64,000 bases of DNA from JAKVCB01 sp965243695 (GTDB lineage: Bacteria; Planctomycetota; Planctomycetia; Pirellulales; Lacipirellulaceae), in contig CBDEWC010000015.1 in the NCBI GenBank assembly GCA_965243695.1, forward strand, positions 1-64,000, in the 5' to 3' direction. The notes beneath the pieces were generated by a model. It saw only the letters and a list, made by a program, of their open reading frames with translations. It was not told the DNA's origin and did not search any database. Shown piece by piece: positions 1 to 8,792 of the stretch (position 1 is its first letter; each line of letters starts with the position of its first letter). A program made the position numbers and the translations under genes.

Positions 1-1950
1 TACGGCAAAGCCGCGCTCGACGCCGCGGTCAATGGCCAAGTTGTAGAGCCCGGCCAGATTGATAGTGGCCTTAGCTTGGCCGGACAAGCTTGGATTGATA
101 AGGGTTAGATACACACGATCACTGCCTTGGCGGACAATGACATCCACCGGCGAACCGCTAGCCCAGGCCAGGCGCGGGACTTTGCGCTGTAGCAGTTCCA
201 AAATGCGCTTGCCCCCGGGACGCTTGGCGGATAAATCGGCGGCATCGCCAGCCATTAGAATACGGCCCTGACCGTAGGGTGCCTCGAGCACTTGGCCGGC
301 GCTACCATCGATGTTTCTGAGACTACGCTTGGGTCTGACGGGCGTGATCTTCCAGGCCAAGTCGCCGGTGCGCTTATAAGTGAAATCGCCAAAGGCTTCG
401 CTCATCAAGCGTCCGTCCGGTTTGCCGTAGGGGGTATAGGCCCCGGCGACGCCGCCGACAATTAGCGTTCCGCCGGATTTGATCCAGGGCAGGATCTTTT
501 CGGTCATGCCGGGCGGCAGTTGGGTGACAAATGGCAGGACCAGCACATTGTATTCGTCCAAATCCTCGCGGCCGTTGAGCAGATACTTTTCAGGGACAAA
601 GGCATAGTGATAATTATGGTCGTACAGGAGGCTGTGGAAATTTCGATAGCCGAACTCTCGCACGTTCCAGGGCCATTCGCAGATGCGTGAAGCGGTGGAT
701 CTGAGCAGGGCGATCCGGGGTTCGACAACGGGGGCATGCAGCCAGACGTCTTCCATCGAGCGGAGCTTGCGCTTTAGAACGGGAACAATGCCGGCTCCGA
801 TACGCAGCAGATTGTTGTCGCTCTCGAGGATCATCATATTGTTGTTGCCATAGGTGTCCCCGATTCCGAAGAAGGACATGACGGTGCGACCCCAGGCCAC
901 CATGCGCCAGGTATTGACGCGCGGGGCCGCACGGACCTCGGCTTCCGGGGGGAAAGAGCGATTATGCGGACGGTTCCAGACGGTCTCGAAGTTGCCGGTG
1001 GCACGTTTACTGGCCCGCTGGACCGAGTAGGTGTAAACTTCCTGAAAGGAGTCGGTCAACTCTGGGCCGAAAAGGTCGCAGACCTCGTCGGCCCAGCGAA
1101 AGGCATCGACTCCGACGGTCAGATAGCCATCCATTCCGCCATAGCTCGGTGAGGCACTGATGGGATGGCTTGGGTCAGCTGACTTGAGGGCTTGGTAGCA
1201 GGATGCCATGTAATCTGCATAGCTATCCAATAGGAATGAGTGGAATTCGTAATAGAGCGGGTTGGCCCGGCCCTGATAGAGAGCATCAGTCAGGAGTTTG
1301 CGTTCTGCTTCAGTGCCTTTGATGGCGTCGGTGGGAAAGCCGATGGCGTCAAAGCCGGTGTAGCTGGAGTCCGAAGCGGAGTTTAGTTTTTGGATCGAGC
1401 CAAACTTTTTGGACAAGTGTTTTCGAAAAGCTGCGAGCCCGGCATCGGTTCGGCCACCGCTGGGCCAGTGTGCGTATCGATATCTGGCATCACCTGCTTC
1501 GGCCGATGATAGACTCGGCTCCCAAGCCGTGGTGTACGTAAGCACATCAGGATTGTCCTTGTAGAGGGCCCCGACTTCCTGCAAGTAGCCTTTGAGCATC
1601 CGGCGTACGGCAGGGTGATAAATGTCCAATGACCAAAGGCGCTGTGACATGCCCCACTGACGGGAATAATTCTTGGCGGCGTCCGGCCTGCCAAGCGACA
1701 AATCGAGGTTTCGTTCAAACCAGTCCGGCGGACAATAGGTCCAAGGCCCTCTGGCGCAGGGGATAATAAGTTGGGTCTTGCGTCCGTGAAGGATATTAGC
1801 GGCCATAAAGTCCAGGCGATAATCAGGATCGAAGGCCTGGTAGGGTTGATAAGCTCCTTTGTTGGCCGGGTCCGTCGGGCGCTTGAGGTAGGATTCGTAG
1901 ATGCCAACAGTATAGTCGGCCAGGAGCACATCCGTGCCGGGATGATCATA
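1..1950 (-). CDS. GH42-like glycoside hydrolase, main part (frameshifted, C-terminus beyond the window)
   Basis: This minus-strand frame (codon first bases at positions divisible by 3) is open from about 1965 to the left edge, some 650 codons, but has no convincing start of its own. It reads as a TIM-barrel glycoside hydrolase: YDHPGTD and a WEP motif that could carry the acid/base Glu, then a FETVWN stretch where a nucleophile Glu is expected, then a domain of the beta-galactosidase trimerisation type (VLVLPFVTQLPP, followed by IKSGGTLIVGG) near the left edge. The frame follows directly from the neighbouring frame that ends at 1946, and removing one G from the G6 run at 1953-1958 would join the two into one protein. 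The family is judged from motifs only. It may be a pseudogene or a sequencing error. Confidence 0.65.
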
Positions 1951-2737
1951 GACCCCCCTGAATGGTCATAACGATGCCAGTGCAGGTTCCGTCCGGCAAG
2001 ATCGACGCAGGGGCCTTGTTGTAGAATGCTGGTGCAGGTTTGAAATTGGGGACCCGCGGAATTGCTGCGGCCTGGTGCTGCAGGGCCAGGAGTTGCTCAC
2101 GGAGGGTGGCGAGAAGCTCGCCAATCCGCTTGTCTGCGGCACATATGTCCCGGATGAAGGATTCTCTGGCTTGGGCGCGGGCAGCGGGGTCCTTGGCCAT
2201 ACGAGCGGTCTGGCCGGGATCGAATATCCCCGGCTTTTTCTGGATCTTCAACTTCAATCGCAGGTCTACTGCAGAGGCTAGGCCAGCGGAATACTTGTTT
2301 CCAAAATGAGCTTGATAAAGGGTCAGAAAACGATCTTGAAGGTCCTCCAGGTCTTTTTCCAGGGCCTGCAACTGGGCAGCCTGGGGCAGTTTATCTGGGG
2401 CTTGGCTATTCTGCCAGACAGCCAGGTAAGCCTGGGCCCGGCGAATGGACTGGGCGGTGGCCAAGGCTTCGTTCAGGGCCACGACTGCCCTGGGTTGGAC
2501 GGAGCGCACGTGAAGCAGGAGGTCTTTTTCGGCTTGGGATGCATTGGAAACGATCAGCTTTGACGGTCCCTGGGCAGCAGAGGTGCCATCGCTTCTGCCG
2601 TAGTCTAATTCGGCAGCATCATCGTCAACCTGCACAGCCTGGGCGGCAGAAAGCAAGGACGCCAAGAGCAGACAAAAAAACGCCAAGTGCGCCGTGCTCG
2701 CTAGGTTCTGCCAATACGATTCTTGCAAAGTACTCAT
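1946..2737 (-). CDS. Secreted N-terminal part of the same glycoside hydrolase, coiled-coil region
   Basis: The chosen ATG at 2737 gives a clear signal peptide with a hydrophobic core AFFCLLLASLL and cleavage near SAAQA; upstream in-frame starts would put repeat DNA into the protein. The mature part is helical and rich in Ala, Gln and Leu, probably a coiled coil of about 150 residues, with no recognised catalytic motif. It ends in VMTIQGG just before a TGA at 1946-1948. With one base fewer in the preceding G6 run the frame would continue as VMTIQGVYDHPG into the hydrolase at 1-1950, so the two are probably one gene of more than 900 residues encoding an exported enzyme. The 5' flank is a copy of repeat A. 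Confidence 0.6.
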   Translation of the reverse strand: MSTLQESYWQNLASTAHLAFFCLLLASLLSAAQAVQVDDDAAELDYGRSDGTSAAQGPSKLIVSNASQAEKDLLLHVRSVQPRAVVALNEALATAQSIRRAQAYLAVWQNSQAPDKLPQAAQLQALEKDLEDLQDRFLTLYQAHFGNKYSAGLASAVDLRLKLKIQKKPGIFDPGQTARMAKDPAARAQARESFIRDICAADKRIGELLATLREQLLALQHQAAAIPRVPNFKPAPAFYNKAPASILPDGTCTGIVMTIQGGL

Positions 2738-2837
2738 CACTGCAGCCTCCGGCATTTCCCTCTTAACTGATATTTCCCATTTGGGTTGAGCTTGGAACCA
2801 ATCCAAGCTCAAAGTGTCGTGATTATAACAAGCTGCG

Positions 2838-3170
2838 GTCCCCCCCCCGTGCAAACGCGGTTTAAATCGGCCATATCCAGCGGGTTCTATCCTACCCTGC
2901 CAGTCTACGGCATCCACCGGAGCGATATGACGACCTGTTGAACTCGACGTGCCCCCAATAAACCGGGGCGACGCTACCGGGTAGGATCGGGTTGTCAGCG
3001 ACTACCGGCTGTCACGCCTAGGTCATCCTCAACACGGCCAAAACTAATCCCGGTGAAAATGCCGGACGATCCACCGCTTTGCGGCCTGCACAGGCCATCA
3101 CCCGTACCGCACTCGAAGCGGTGCGGCGGCCATGGGCAAGAGGGCTAAGAGGAAGGCGGTGGGTTCGGGG
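2838..3170 (-). repeat. Dispersed repeat A, copy 1 (PEP-CTERM tail plus spacer)
   Basis: This copy shares blocks such as ggccatatccagcgggttct, a block around cgacctgttgaactcgac, and the end block ggcctgcacaggccatcacc with copies at 11733-12140, 14022-14110 and 15612-16030. It is the most diverged of the longer copies. Read on the minus strand it begins with a PEP-CTERM coding tail and continues as about 260 bases of spacer that leads into the secreted hydrolase gene. The same arrangement, tail then spacer then a gene with a signal peptide, is seen at 11733-12140. Confidence 0.75.
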
Positions 3171-3200
3171 ACGATGGTCTGCCCCTGAGCCACTGGCTTT
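3098..3200 (-). pseudogene. PEP-CTERM sorting-tail remnant 1
   Basis: The minus strand reads IVPEPTAFLLALLPMAAA then a basic end PLRVRYG and a stop at 3098-3100. This is the PEP-CTERM layout of VPEP box, membrane helix and short basic tail recognised by exosortase. Upstream the frame soon runs antisense into the start of the reductase pseudogene at 3217, so only about 35 residues of the original protein remain. Three further tails in this window, at 5959, 12035 and 15957, end almost identically, which points to duplication of this terminal segment rather than independent genes. Confidence 0.6.
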
Positions 3201-3216
3201 CGTCTTAATCCACCAC

Positions 3217-4072
3217 TGCAGCCTCGGCCAAACAGATATCGTCCTGCCGGCGCTCGGCCTAGGATGCGGGATTCTCGACCACGCCCTCGAACGGGGGCTG
3301 TCGCTCCATGACACGGCCGAAAGTTACGGCCCGTCAGAAGAAATCATCGGTCGGCTACTCGCTTCGCGCAACTGTCGCCACCAGCTTACCCTTTGCACCA
3401 AGATCCGCTTTGACAACAGTCCCGAAAATATCACCCGCGCGGTTCGTGATAGCCTGACACGACTTGGCGTCTCCCAGCCGGACCTTTACCTGGTTCACAC
3501 CTGGTGACGAACGCGTGCCGATCGATGAAACGATGGCCACACTCAAAGAACAAATTGACCAAGGACACTTAAAGGCAGTTGGCGGCAGTAATTTCAGCAC
3601 CGAGCAGCTTGTCGTCGCGAACAGGGCCGGTACCACACCGGGAGTGCGACTCGACGCAGTGCAGAATATTTATAATCTTGCCACGGCATCACAGCAGGAC
3701 CACATTTTTGATCTATGCCGTAACGAGCAGATATCCTTCAGCCCACTCGGCACAGGAGTTCTAACTGGAAAATACACTCCTTCCCGCCATGATCTGCCTG
3801 CCGGATTGCGATTCGCCATCACACCCGCCCATTGCGACATTTATTTCTCAGAGCGAAATCCTCACGTCGTGGAACAACTCCGCGCGAAAGCAGAGCAAAG
3901 GAAAGACACCTTGGCTCACCTGGCGGCCACTTGGGTCACCAGTTCTCCCGAGGTCTCCTGCGTACGATTCGGTGCTCGGACCACCCTACACATTGACAGC
4001 ACTCTGCGCGCCTACCATGCTTTGCTGAGCACTACTGATCGCAATGAGTTGCAATCTTGGGGCACCGACTGA
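3217..4072 (+). pseudogene. Aldo/keto reductase, degraded
   Basis: Two consecutive plus frames together give an aldo/keto reductase. The first contains the N-terminal CSLGQTDIV and LGLGCG, then HDTAESYGPSEE with the catalytic-site Asp and Tyr, and ends at LVHTW followed by TGA at about 3505. The second resumes one base out of phase with DERVPIDET and continues through GGSNFS and FSPLGTGVLTGKY to a stop at 4072. About 20 residues that normally lie between LGLGC and the DTA motif are missing, and the start is fused head to head with a PEP-CTERM remnant. A truncated start, an internal deletion and a frameshift together make this a pseudogene with good confidence. Confidence 0.8.
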
Positions 4073-4261
4073 TGCACTCCAACCTGTTCGATCACGGAAC
4101 AATCGCTATCGGCAGGATGGATGTCTTTGATGAGTTTCGCGGTGCAGGGCCCGGAGGGCCTTGCCGAAAAGCACCCAGGGGCCAACAATTTCATTAAATC
4201 GATTTCAGAACGTTTCTCTCCCATTACTTATTACTTAGCCACTACCGATACTAAACTCGCC

Positions 4262-5194
4262 ATGCCACTGCACCCCCAAGCCAAGTTATTTCTTTCCGAA
4301 CTAAACGCTGCTCAACCCAAGCCGGCGGAACTTTGCACACCGGAAGAACTCCGCGCACGAATAAGCGCCGGCCACCGCTTTTTCGACCCGGCAGATCCAG
4401 TTGAGCGTGCCCACGATCATGAGATAAATAACGCGGAATTCAAGATTCCCCTCCGCATCTACCATCCACTCAAAAGACAATCTCGTGGCGCATTGGTATT
4501 TTATCATGGCGGCGGCTGGGTGGCAGGCGACCTTGATACACACGACGCTCTCTGTCGCGCGCTTTGCAACGCTGCTGGAACGCTCGTGGTCGCTGTCGAC
4601 TATCGCCGGGCCCCCGAGCACAAATATCCGGCCGCTGCCCAGGATGCATACACCGCATTCGAGTGGACCAGGTCTGTTGCAAATCGGTATGATGTTGCCC
4701 CGGACCGAATCGCCGTGGCTGGTGACAGTGCAGGCGGCAATTTAGCGGCGGTGGTCAGCCTGATGGCCCGCGATCGAGAGGCACCTCTACCCTGTTTTCA
4801 GGTTCTCGTTTATCCGGTAACCGATTGCCGATTCGACCGACACTCGTATCGCCAGTACGCGAAAGGCTTCGGCTTGACTGCCGCGAGCATGCAATCGATG
4901 TGGAAACATTACTTGGGCAACGACTCGCTCACATCACAGCCATACGCTGCGCCGCTTCAGGCCACCACTCTTTCCGGGTTACCTGCAGCGCTGGTCATTG
5001 GAGCAAAGAACGATGTACTCTTTGATGAAGGTCAGCGATATGCCGAACGACTGATTGAAGACGGTGTGCCAACCGAGTATATCTGCCACGACGACATGAT
5101 CCACGGTTTCATTGCGCGTCTCCACACGTTCGATGCTGCACGGATAGCGGTGGGAGAAATCGCGTCGTCATTGCGCCGAGCGATGGAGACCTGA
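4262..5194 (+). CDS. Alpha/beta hydrolase, hormone-sensitive-lipase type esterase
   Basis: The 310-residue product has the family's HGGGWV oxyanion motif near residue 82, the nucleophile elbow GDSAGGNLA near residue 155, an Asp in KNDVLFDEG and a His in MIHGF, which complete the catalytic triad. These enzymes hydrolyse small esters in the cytoplasm; the substrate cannot be told from sequence. The ATG at 4262 was chosen because the open stretch upstream to 4121 has no family similarity. The gene is intact, unlike the reductase pseudogene before it, and no signal peptide is visible. It stands alone, about 190 bases after the reductase remnant. Confidence 0.85.
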   Translation: MPLHPQAKLFLSELNAAQPKPAELCTPEELRARISAGHRFFDPADPVERAHDHEINNAEFKIPLRIYHPLKRQSRGALVFYHGGGWVAGDLDTHDALCRALCNAAGTLVVAVDYRRAPEHKYPAAAQDAYTAFEWTRSVANRYDVAPDRIAVAGDSAGGNLAAVVSLMARDREAPLPCFQVLVYPVTDCRFDRHSYRQYAKGFGLTAASMQSMWKHYLGNDSLTSQPYAAPLQATTLSGLPAALVIGAKNDVLFDEGQRYAERLIEDGVPTEYICHDDMIHGFIARLHTFDAARIAVGEIASSLRRAMET

Positions 5195-5736
5195 CCGAGC
5201 AATCATAGGTCCCAACACCTGCTGGCACCACGCCTGCATTCAGGTGAACCAGATTCTGCTCGAACGTGTCGCTAATCTCCACTCCTAGAATGAACAAATA
5301 CTTCGGAAAATTGGCGGGCAACTTCCTCAAAGGCTCGCAGGCGCACTTCAAGATTTCCCTCGTCCGCGATCCTTTCGGTGATGAAATCGGGACAAGGCAA
5401 TTTGAGTTCGTGAAAGGCTGTCTGACCGCCGGTACTTTCTTACCATCGCTCCGTGTTCGAAAGGATGGCTGTGGTCAGTGAACACCAGGAACCGATCACC
5501 CTGCCCACGGTATCAGAAAAAGCAACCATCTCCAGATAGTCACTGCCGTCGCTTTAATGCGAATGGGCATGCAGGTTCCCCCAAATAGATAATATCGTCC
5601 TGGTGGTAGGTCATTCGGAAAGCCTTGCGAATGGGTCATCGCTGCCTGAACCGTCTTCTTTTATACTGCTGGTCCTGGGCTTTTCCGTATTTCTTCGGAG
5701 TCGATACCGATCTTCAGCAGCTCATCACACACTGGC
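5195..5736. other. Gap with a possible short gene remnant
   Basis: No intact gene is visible. On the minus strand a frame of 55 codons (5272-5439) has coding character, with the sequence LPCPDFITERIAD and FEEVARQFSEVF, and ends at a TAG at 5272-5274. It has no start codon in context and could be the end of a lost gene. The rest of the gap shows nothing recognisable. Confidence 0.3.
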
Positions 5737-5936
5737 CGCAGTTGGCGGCCAGTGTACGGGAAGCACTCCTTCAGCAGGCCACACAGTCACTTACCAGAGG
5801 CCCCTAAAAGGGCCTCTGCGGGCGCCTGATCTGGATGTGTGGATAGCGACACAGTTTTGCCCGCACCCCCCAGGGGTGCGTGTAGGATCCGTAGTTATCT
5901 CGAAAATAGTTCGCACAAAAAATAGGAGCTGGCACA
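5737..5936 (+). repeat. Dispersed repeat B, copy 1
   Basis: About 200 bases closely match 10492-10678, from cgcagttggcggccagtgta to a short A-rich end. On the plus strand the repeat encodes a tail read as LAASVREALLQQ then ATQSLTRGP and a stop, the kind of short helical tail often found after integrase genes in planctomycetes. It then carries a perfect hairpin (stem CGCACCCC at 5862-5869 with GGGGTGCG at 5873-5880). A third, partial copy keeps the hairpin at 16709-16775. Confidence 0.75.
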
Positions 5937-5958
5937 CTCCTCTGGGATGTGCCAAACC

Positions 5959-6234
5959 TCACCCACACCGCACTTGAAGCGGTATGGCGGTCATGGCCAA
6001 GAGGGTTAAGAGCAGGGTGGACGGTTCGGGAACCACACTCGAGGGGAGGTGAGCTACTTTGGTTGGACCAGAGGTAATGCTTGTATACCCCCCGGTATAC
6101 GTGCCGTATTGGGGGGATTGCGGCTTAAACAACGCGTACCATCCGTCCCCCCACTGCGCGTTATAAGCAGTTATATATTTATGTGCCCCTGCTCCATAAG
6201 GACCTGTATCATTTGCGACAGCAGTTTCGCCACG
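5959..6234 (-). pseudogene. PEP-CTERM C-terminal fragment directly behind the P450 stop codon
   Basis: The 91 codons have no start of their own. They begin immediately after the TAG of the glycosyltransferase-P450 gene and in the same frame, with NDTGPYGAGAHKY, then NAQWGDGWYALF, and end in VVPEPSTLLLTLLAM plus the basic tail PLQVRCG and a stop at 5959-5961. The last 25 residues are a PEP-CTERM signal closely related to the three others in the window. The simplest reading is the 3' remnant of a secreted protein gene whose front was replaced by the P450 gene. Readthrough of the single TAG would attach the tail to the P450, but nothing shows that it happens. Confidence 0.6.
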
Positions 6235-8517
6235 CTAGGCGGCCTGTCGCGATACGCGTCGTCGCAGAAGATCGACTTTCAGCAATTCGCTTGGTTGAAT
6301 TGTAAACAGGTTCAACGACTCGATCTTGTAGGGACCCTGGCTACGCATGGAAATCGAGTACTGATTGAGAATGGAAGCGATGGTCGTTGTGATCAATGAC
6401 TTGGCAAGGTACTCGCCCATACAAGCCTGCGGCCCCATCCCAAATGGAAAGTACGTTGCCGACGAGCGATGTTGCTGAAGCGTCTCCTCGAATCGCTCGG
6501 GACGAAAGGCCAGCGGATCGTCATAGTATCGCTCGTCCCGGTGTACCACAAATGGACTGATGTAAATATCCGTCCCGGCTTTCAGAACCGCCCCCCCTGG
6601 CAACGTGAGTGGAACAAGAGCCTGGCGGGATATTAGCCACGTGGACGGATACAATCGCAGGGTTTCGAAGACCGCCAACGTGGTTACTGGAAGTTGATCC
6701 GTGCACCCCGCCCCGGGCGTCCACTGCACCTGATCCAATTCATGATGAATCCGTTGCTGGTACTGTGGGTGATTTGCCAACAGATAGAGAGCGGAGGTAA
6801 TTGCGTTTGCCGTCGGTTCGTAAGCAGCCAGGAATGTCGGCAGGACATAATCGCAAATCTGTTCATCACGCAAGGCCTGCCCCTGCCCATCACGAAAAGC
6901 CACCAGTTCATCAAGAAAATTGAACTCGCCGACCGGTTGTCGACGTCGATCTTGAAGGATCCTGGTTATGTTCTCACGTAACGTCGTACACACTTCACGG
7001 TAAATACGATTTCTCTTGATGGGAAACCAGGCAGGCAACGATACCAGTGACCGCATGTTTTTGACACATCGCTGGTGTCCTGTCTGAATAGCCTCCAAAA
7101 ATCCATTTGCGGACCGATGGTCACTAATGCCAAGGATTGCTCGTGACGCCGCCCGCAGCGTCAGTTGCATTATTTCATCAGGCAATTCCAATGTTTGGCG
7201 GTCTGGCCAGCTATCCACGTGCCACGAGACGGCATCACAAACAGCACTGTCAAAGTTCTTTGTCTGCCGACGGTGAAATACAGGCTGGACAACCCGGCGG
7301 CCTGTGATGTGGTCTTTTCCAGAACGAGTAAAAAGACTGTTGCGCAGAAACCGGCGAAAACCGTCTGCAAATCCTGTTCTCCCAAAAGCCTGACTTTTCT
7401 CTATAAGAATGCAACGAATGTCCCGAGGTTGACTGACAAGCAAAGTCGGTCGACGCAAACGCAGCTGCACAGTCTCCCCTAGAGCGGCACAATGCGTGAT
7501 CAATTTGACAGGATCCTTGTTGATGTGCCGTCGATGTCCCCATAACCGGTGGGCTCCGCCCATCTGGACAACACCATCACTGCGAACATTGTCAACCGTG
7601 AGTTCAGGCAAGTCCGGCTTGGGAAACTGAGTTTGCAACGTGCTGCTGAGATACCTTCGTGTGTTGCGAAAATCCATCACTGACCGCCAGTCGAAACCAC
7701 AGGCGTTTTGGAAGTAGATTTTCACCTTCGCATGATTTCCAGCGCGGTAATAGGATCTCGCACGATCCCGCAGCAGGCGGGCCGCGTACCGACTCCGGTA
7801 CTTCAACGCTGCGGGTGGAAGAATGTCGGGATTGAAAACTGCATCCAACAACTCTGTACCCGCATTTTCAATTTCCTCCATATTATCGCGCAAACGCCCC
7901 GGGTGGTCATGAACTTCCAGCAGTACATCGTTGACCGCCACAGCTGGAAAATGCCAGAGCGTCTGGGCAATACACGCAGTTTCAATCCCGCAACGAATGC
8001 CTCCCCGGTAAGGTCGCAGAAGTCCTACACCATCACGATGGATAGCCGCTGCCCCGGTGACAATATCAAGCTTACCGGCCAGAAACCGACGAAAATTCAC
8101 TTCCGTCGAAGAGGTAAACTGAGACTGTGAAGAAAGCCGTTTCCGGTTGGTGTGAACGTTCGCGTACCTTCCGACAATCAGGCCTGGTGTTGTGTCGCGA
8201 CGCGTCTCGTGCCTCAGTGATTCCAGGGCTCCTGGACAAAGCAGGTCGTCGGCATCCAGAAATATGAGATAGCGACCGCGCGATTCTTCATAGCCTTTAC
8301 GACAGGCAAGGTGGGGCCCCTGGTTTTCTTGTGGGAAGTAGCGCAGCCTGCCGCCATAGGACCGGACAATTGACGCAGTGTCATCGGTCGATCCATCATC
8401 AACCACAATCAGTTCGAAGTCGTCACCCGCCTGGTCCAGCACCGAGTCAATCGCCCGGCGAAGATAACGCCCATAATTAAAAGTCGGGATAATGACAGTA
8501 AATTCACAGGAATGCAT
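6235..8517 (-). CDS. Fused GT2 glycosyltransferase and cytochrome P450
   Basis: One uninterrupted frame of 760 residues carries two enzymes. Residues 1-300 are a GT-A family 2 glycosyltransferase, with IIPTFNYGRYL at the start, VVDDGSTDDT at 38-47 and the metal-binding DADD at 88-91. Residues 305-760 are a full-length cytochrome P450: an I-helix at 560-575 with the form AAYEPTAN, ExxR at 618-621, RPERF at 672-676 and the haem-binding FGMGPQACMG at 692-701 with Cys699 as the iron ligand. There is no signal peptide or membrane segment, so both domains should be cytoplasmic. The join around residue 300 falls just before the usual P450 proline-rich start. The product may tailor a glycosylated metabolite, together with the divergent GT4 gene at 8793. 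A merger by loss of a stop codon is the alternative. Confidence 0.85.
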   Translation of the reverse strand: MHSCEFTVIIPTFNYGRYLRRAIDSVLDQAGDDFELIVVDDGSTDDTASIVRSYGGRLRYFPQENQGPHLACRKGYEESRGRYLIFLDADDLLCPGALESLRHETRRDTTPGLIVGRYANVHTNRKRLSSQSQFTSSTEVNFRRFLAGKLDIVTGAAAIHRDGVGLLRPYRGGIRCGIETACIAQTLWHFPAVAVNDVLLEVHDHPGRLRDNMEEIENAGTELLDAVFNPDILPPAALKYRSRYAARLLRDRARSYYRAGNHAKVKIYFQNACGFDWRSVMDFRNTRRYLSSTLQTQFPKPDLPELTVDNVRSDGVVQMGGAHRLWGHRRHINKDPVKLITHCAALGETVQLRLRRPTLLVSQPRDIRCILIEKSQAFGRTGFADGFRRFLRNSLFTRSGKDHITGRRVVQPVFHRRQTKNFDSAVCDAVSWHVDSWPDRQTLELPDEIMQLTLRAASRAILGISDHRSANGFLEAIQTGHQRCVKNMRSLVSLPAWFPIKRNRIYREVCTTLRENITRILQDRRRQPVGEFNFLDELVAFRDGQGQALRDEQICDYVLPTFLAAYEPTANAITSALYLLANHPQYQQRIHHELDQVQWTPGAGCTDQLPVTTLAVFETLRLYPSTWLISRQALVPLTLPGGAVLKAGTDIYISPFVVHRDERYYDDPLAFRPERFEETLQQHRSSATYFPFGMGPQACMGEYLAKSLITTTIASILNQYSISMRSQGPYKIESLNLFTIQPSELLKVDLLRRRVSRQAA

Positions 8518-8792
8518 GGCTATCTTTGCTCATCACCAGGTTTACCCCCCACCGTATGACTTTCTAACCATCTCGTCAGTTGGGTTCGACGGCAAAGACT
8601 TCTTTGGAAAACCCAGCGTAACGATCCCACCCTACCGTATATTATCGGCACAAAACCCGTAATCGATAAACCTTAAATTCCCCTGCTGGGTTTGACGATA
8701 CAACCGACTGGTGCTCTTAGGCATCAGATGACAGCACGGCAGTTGCCCACAGCCACTCGAATTGCATCAAGCTAGCACCCGCAGGGAAGCCC

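Noticed and set aside
1383..1949. Minus-strand open frame of 188 codons with a good ATG
   Set aside because: The adjacent frame carries the glycoside hydrolase motifs; this one is a shadow rich in Ser, Thr and Pro.
4121..4261. N-terminal extension of the esterase
   Set aside because: The extra 47 codons show no esterase similarity, and the internal ATG at 4262 gives normal family length.
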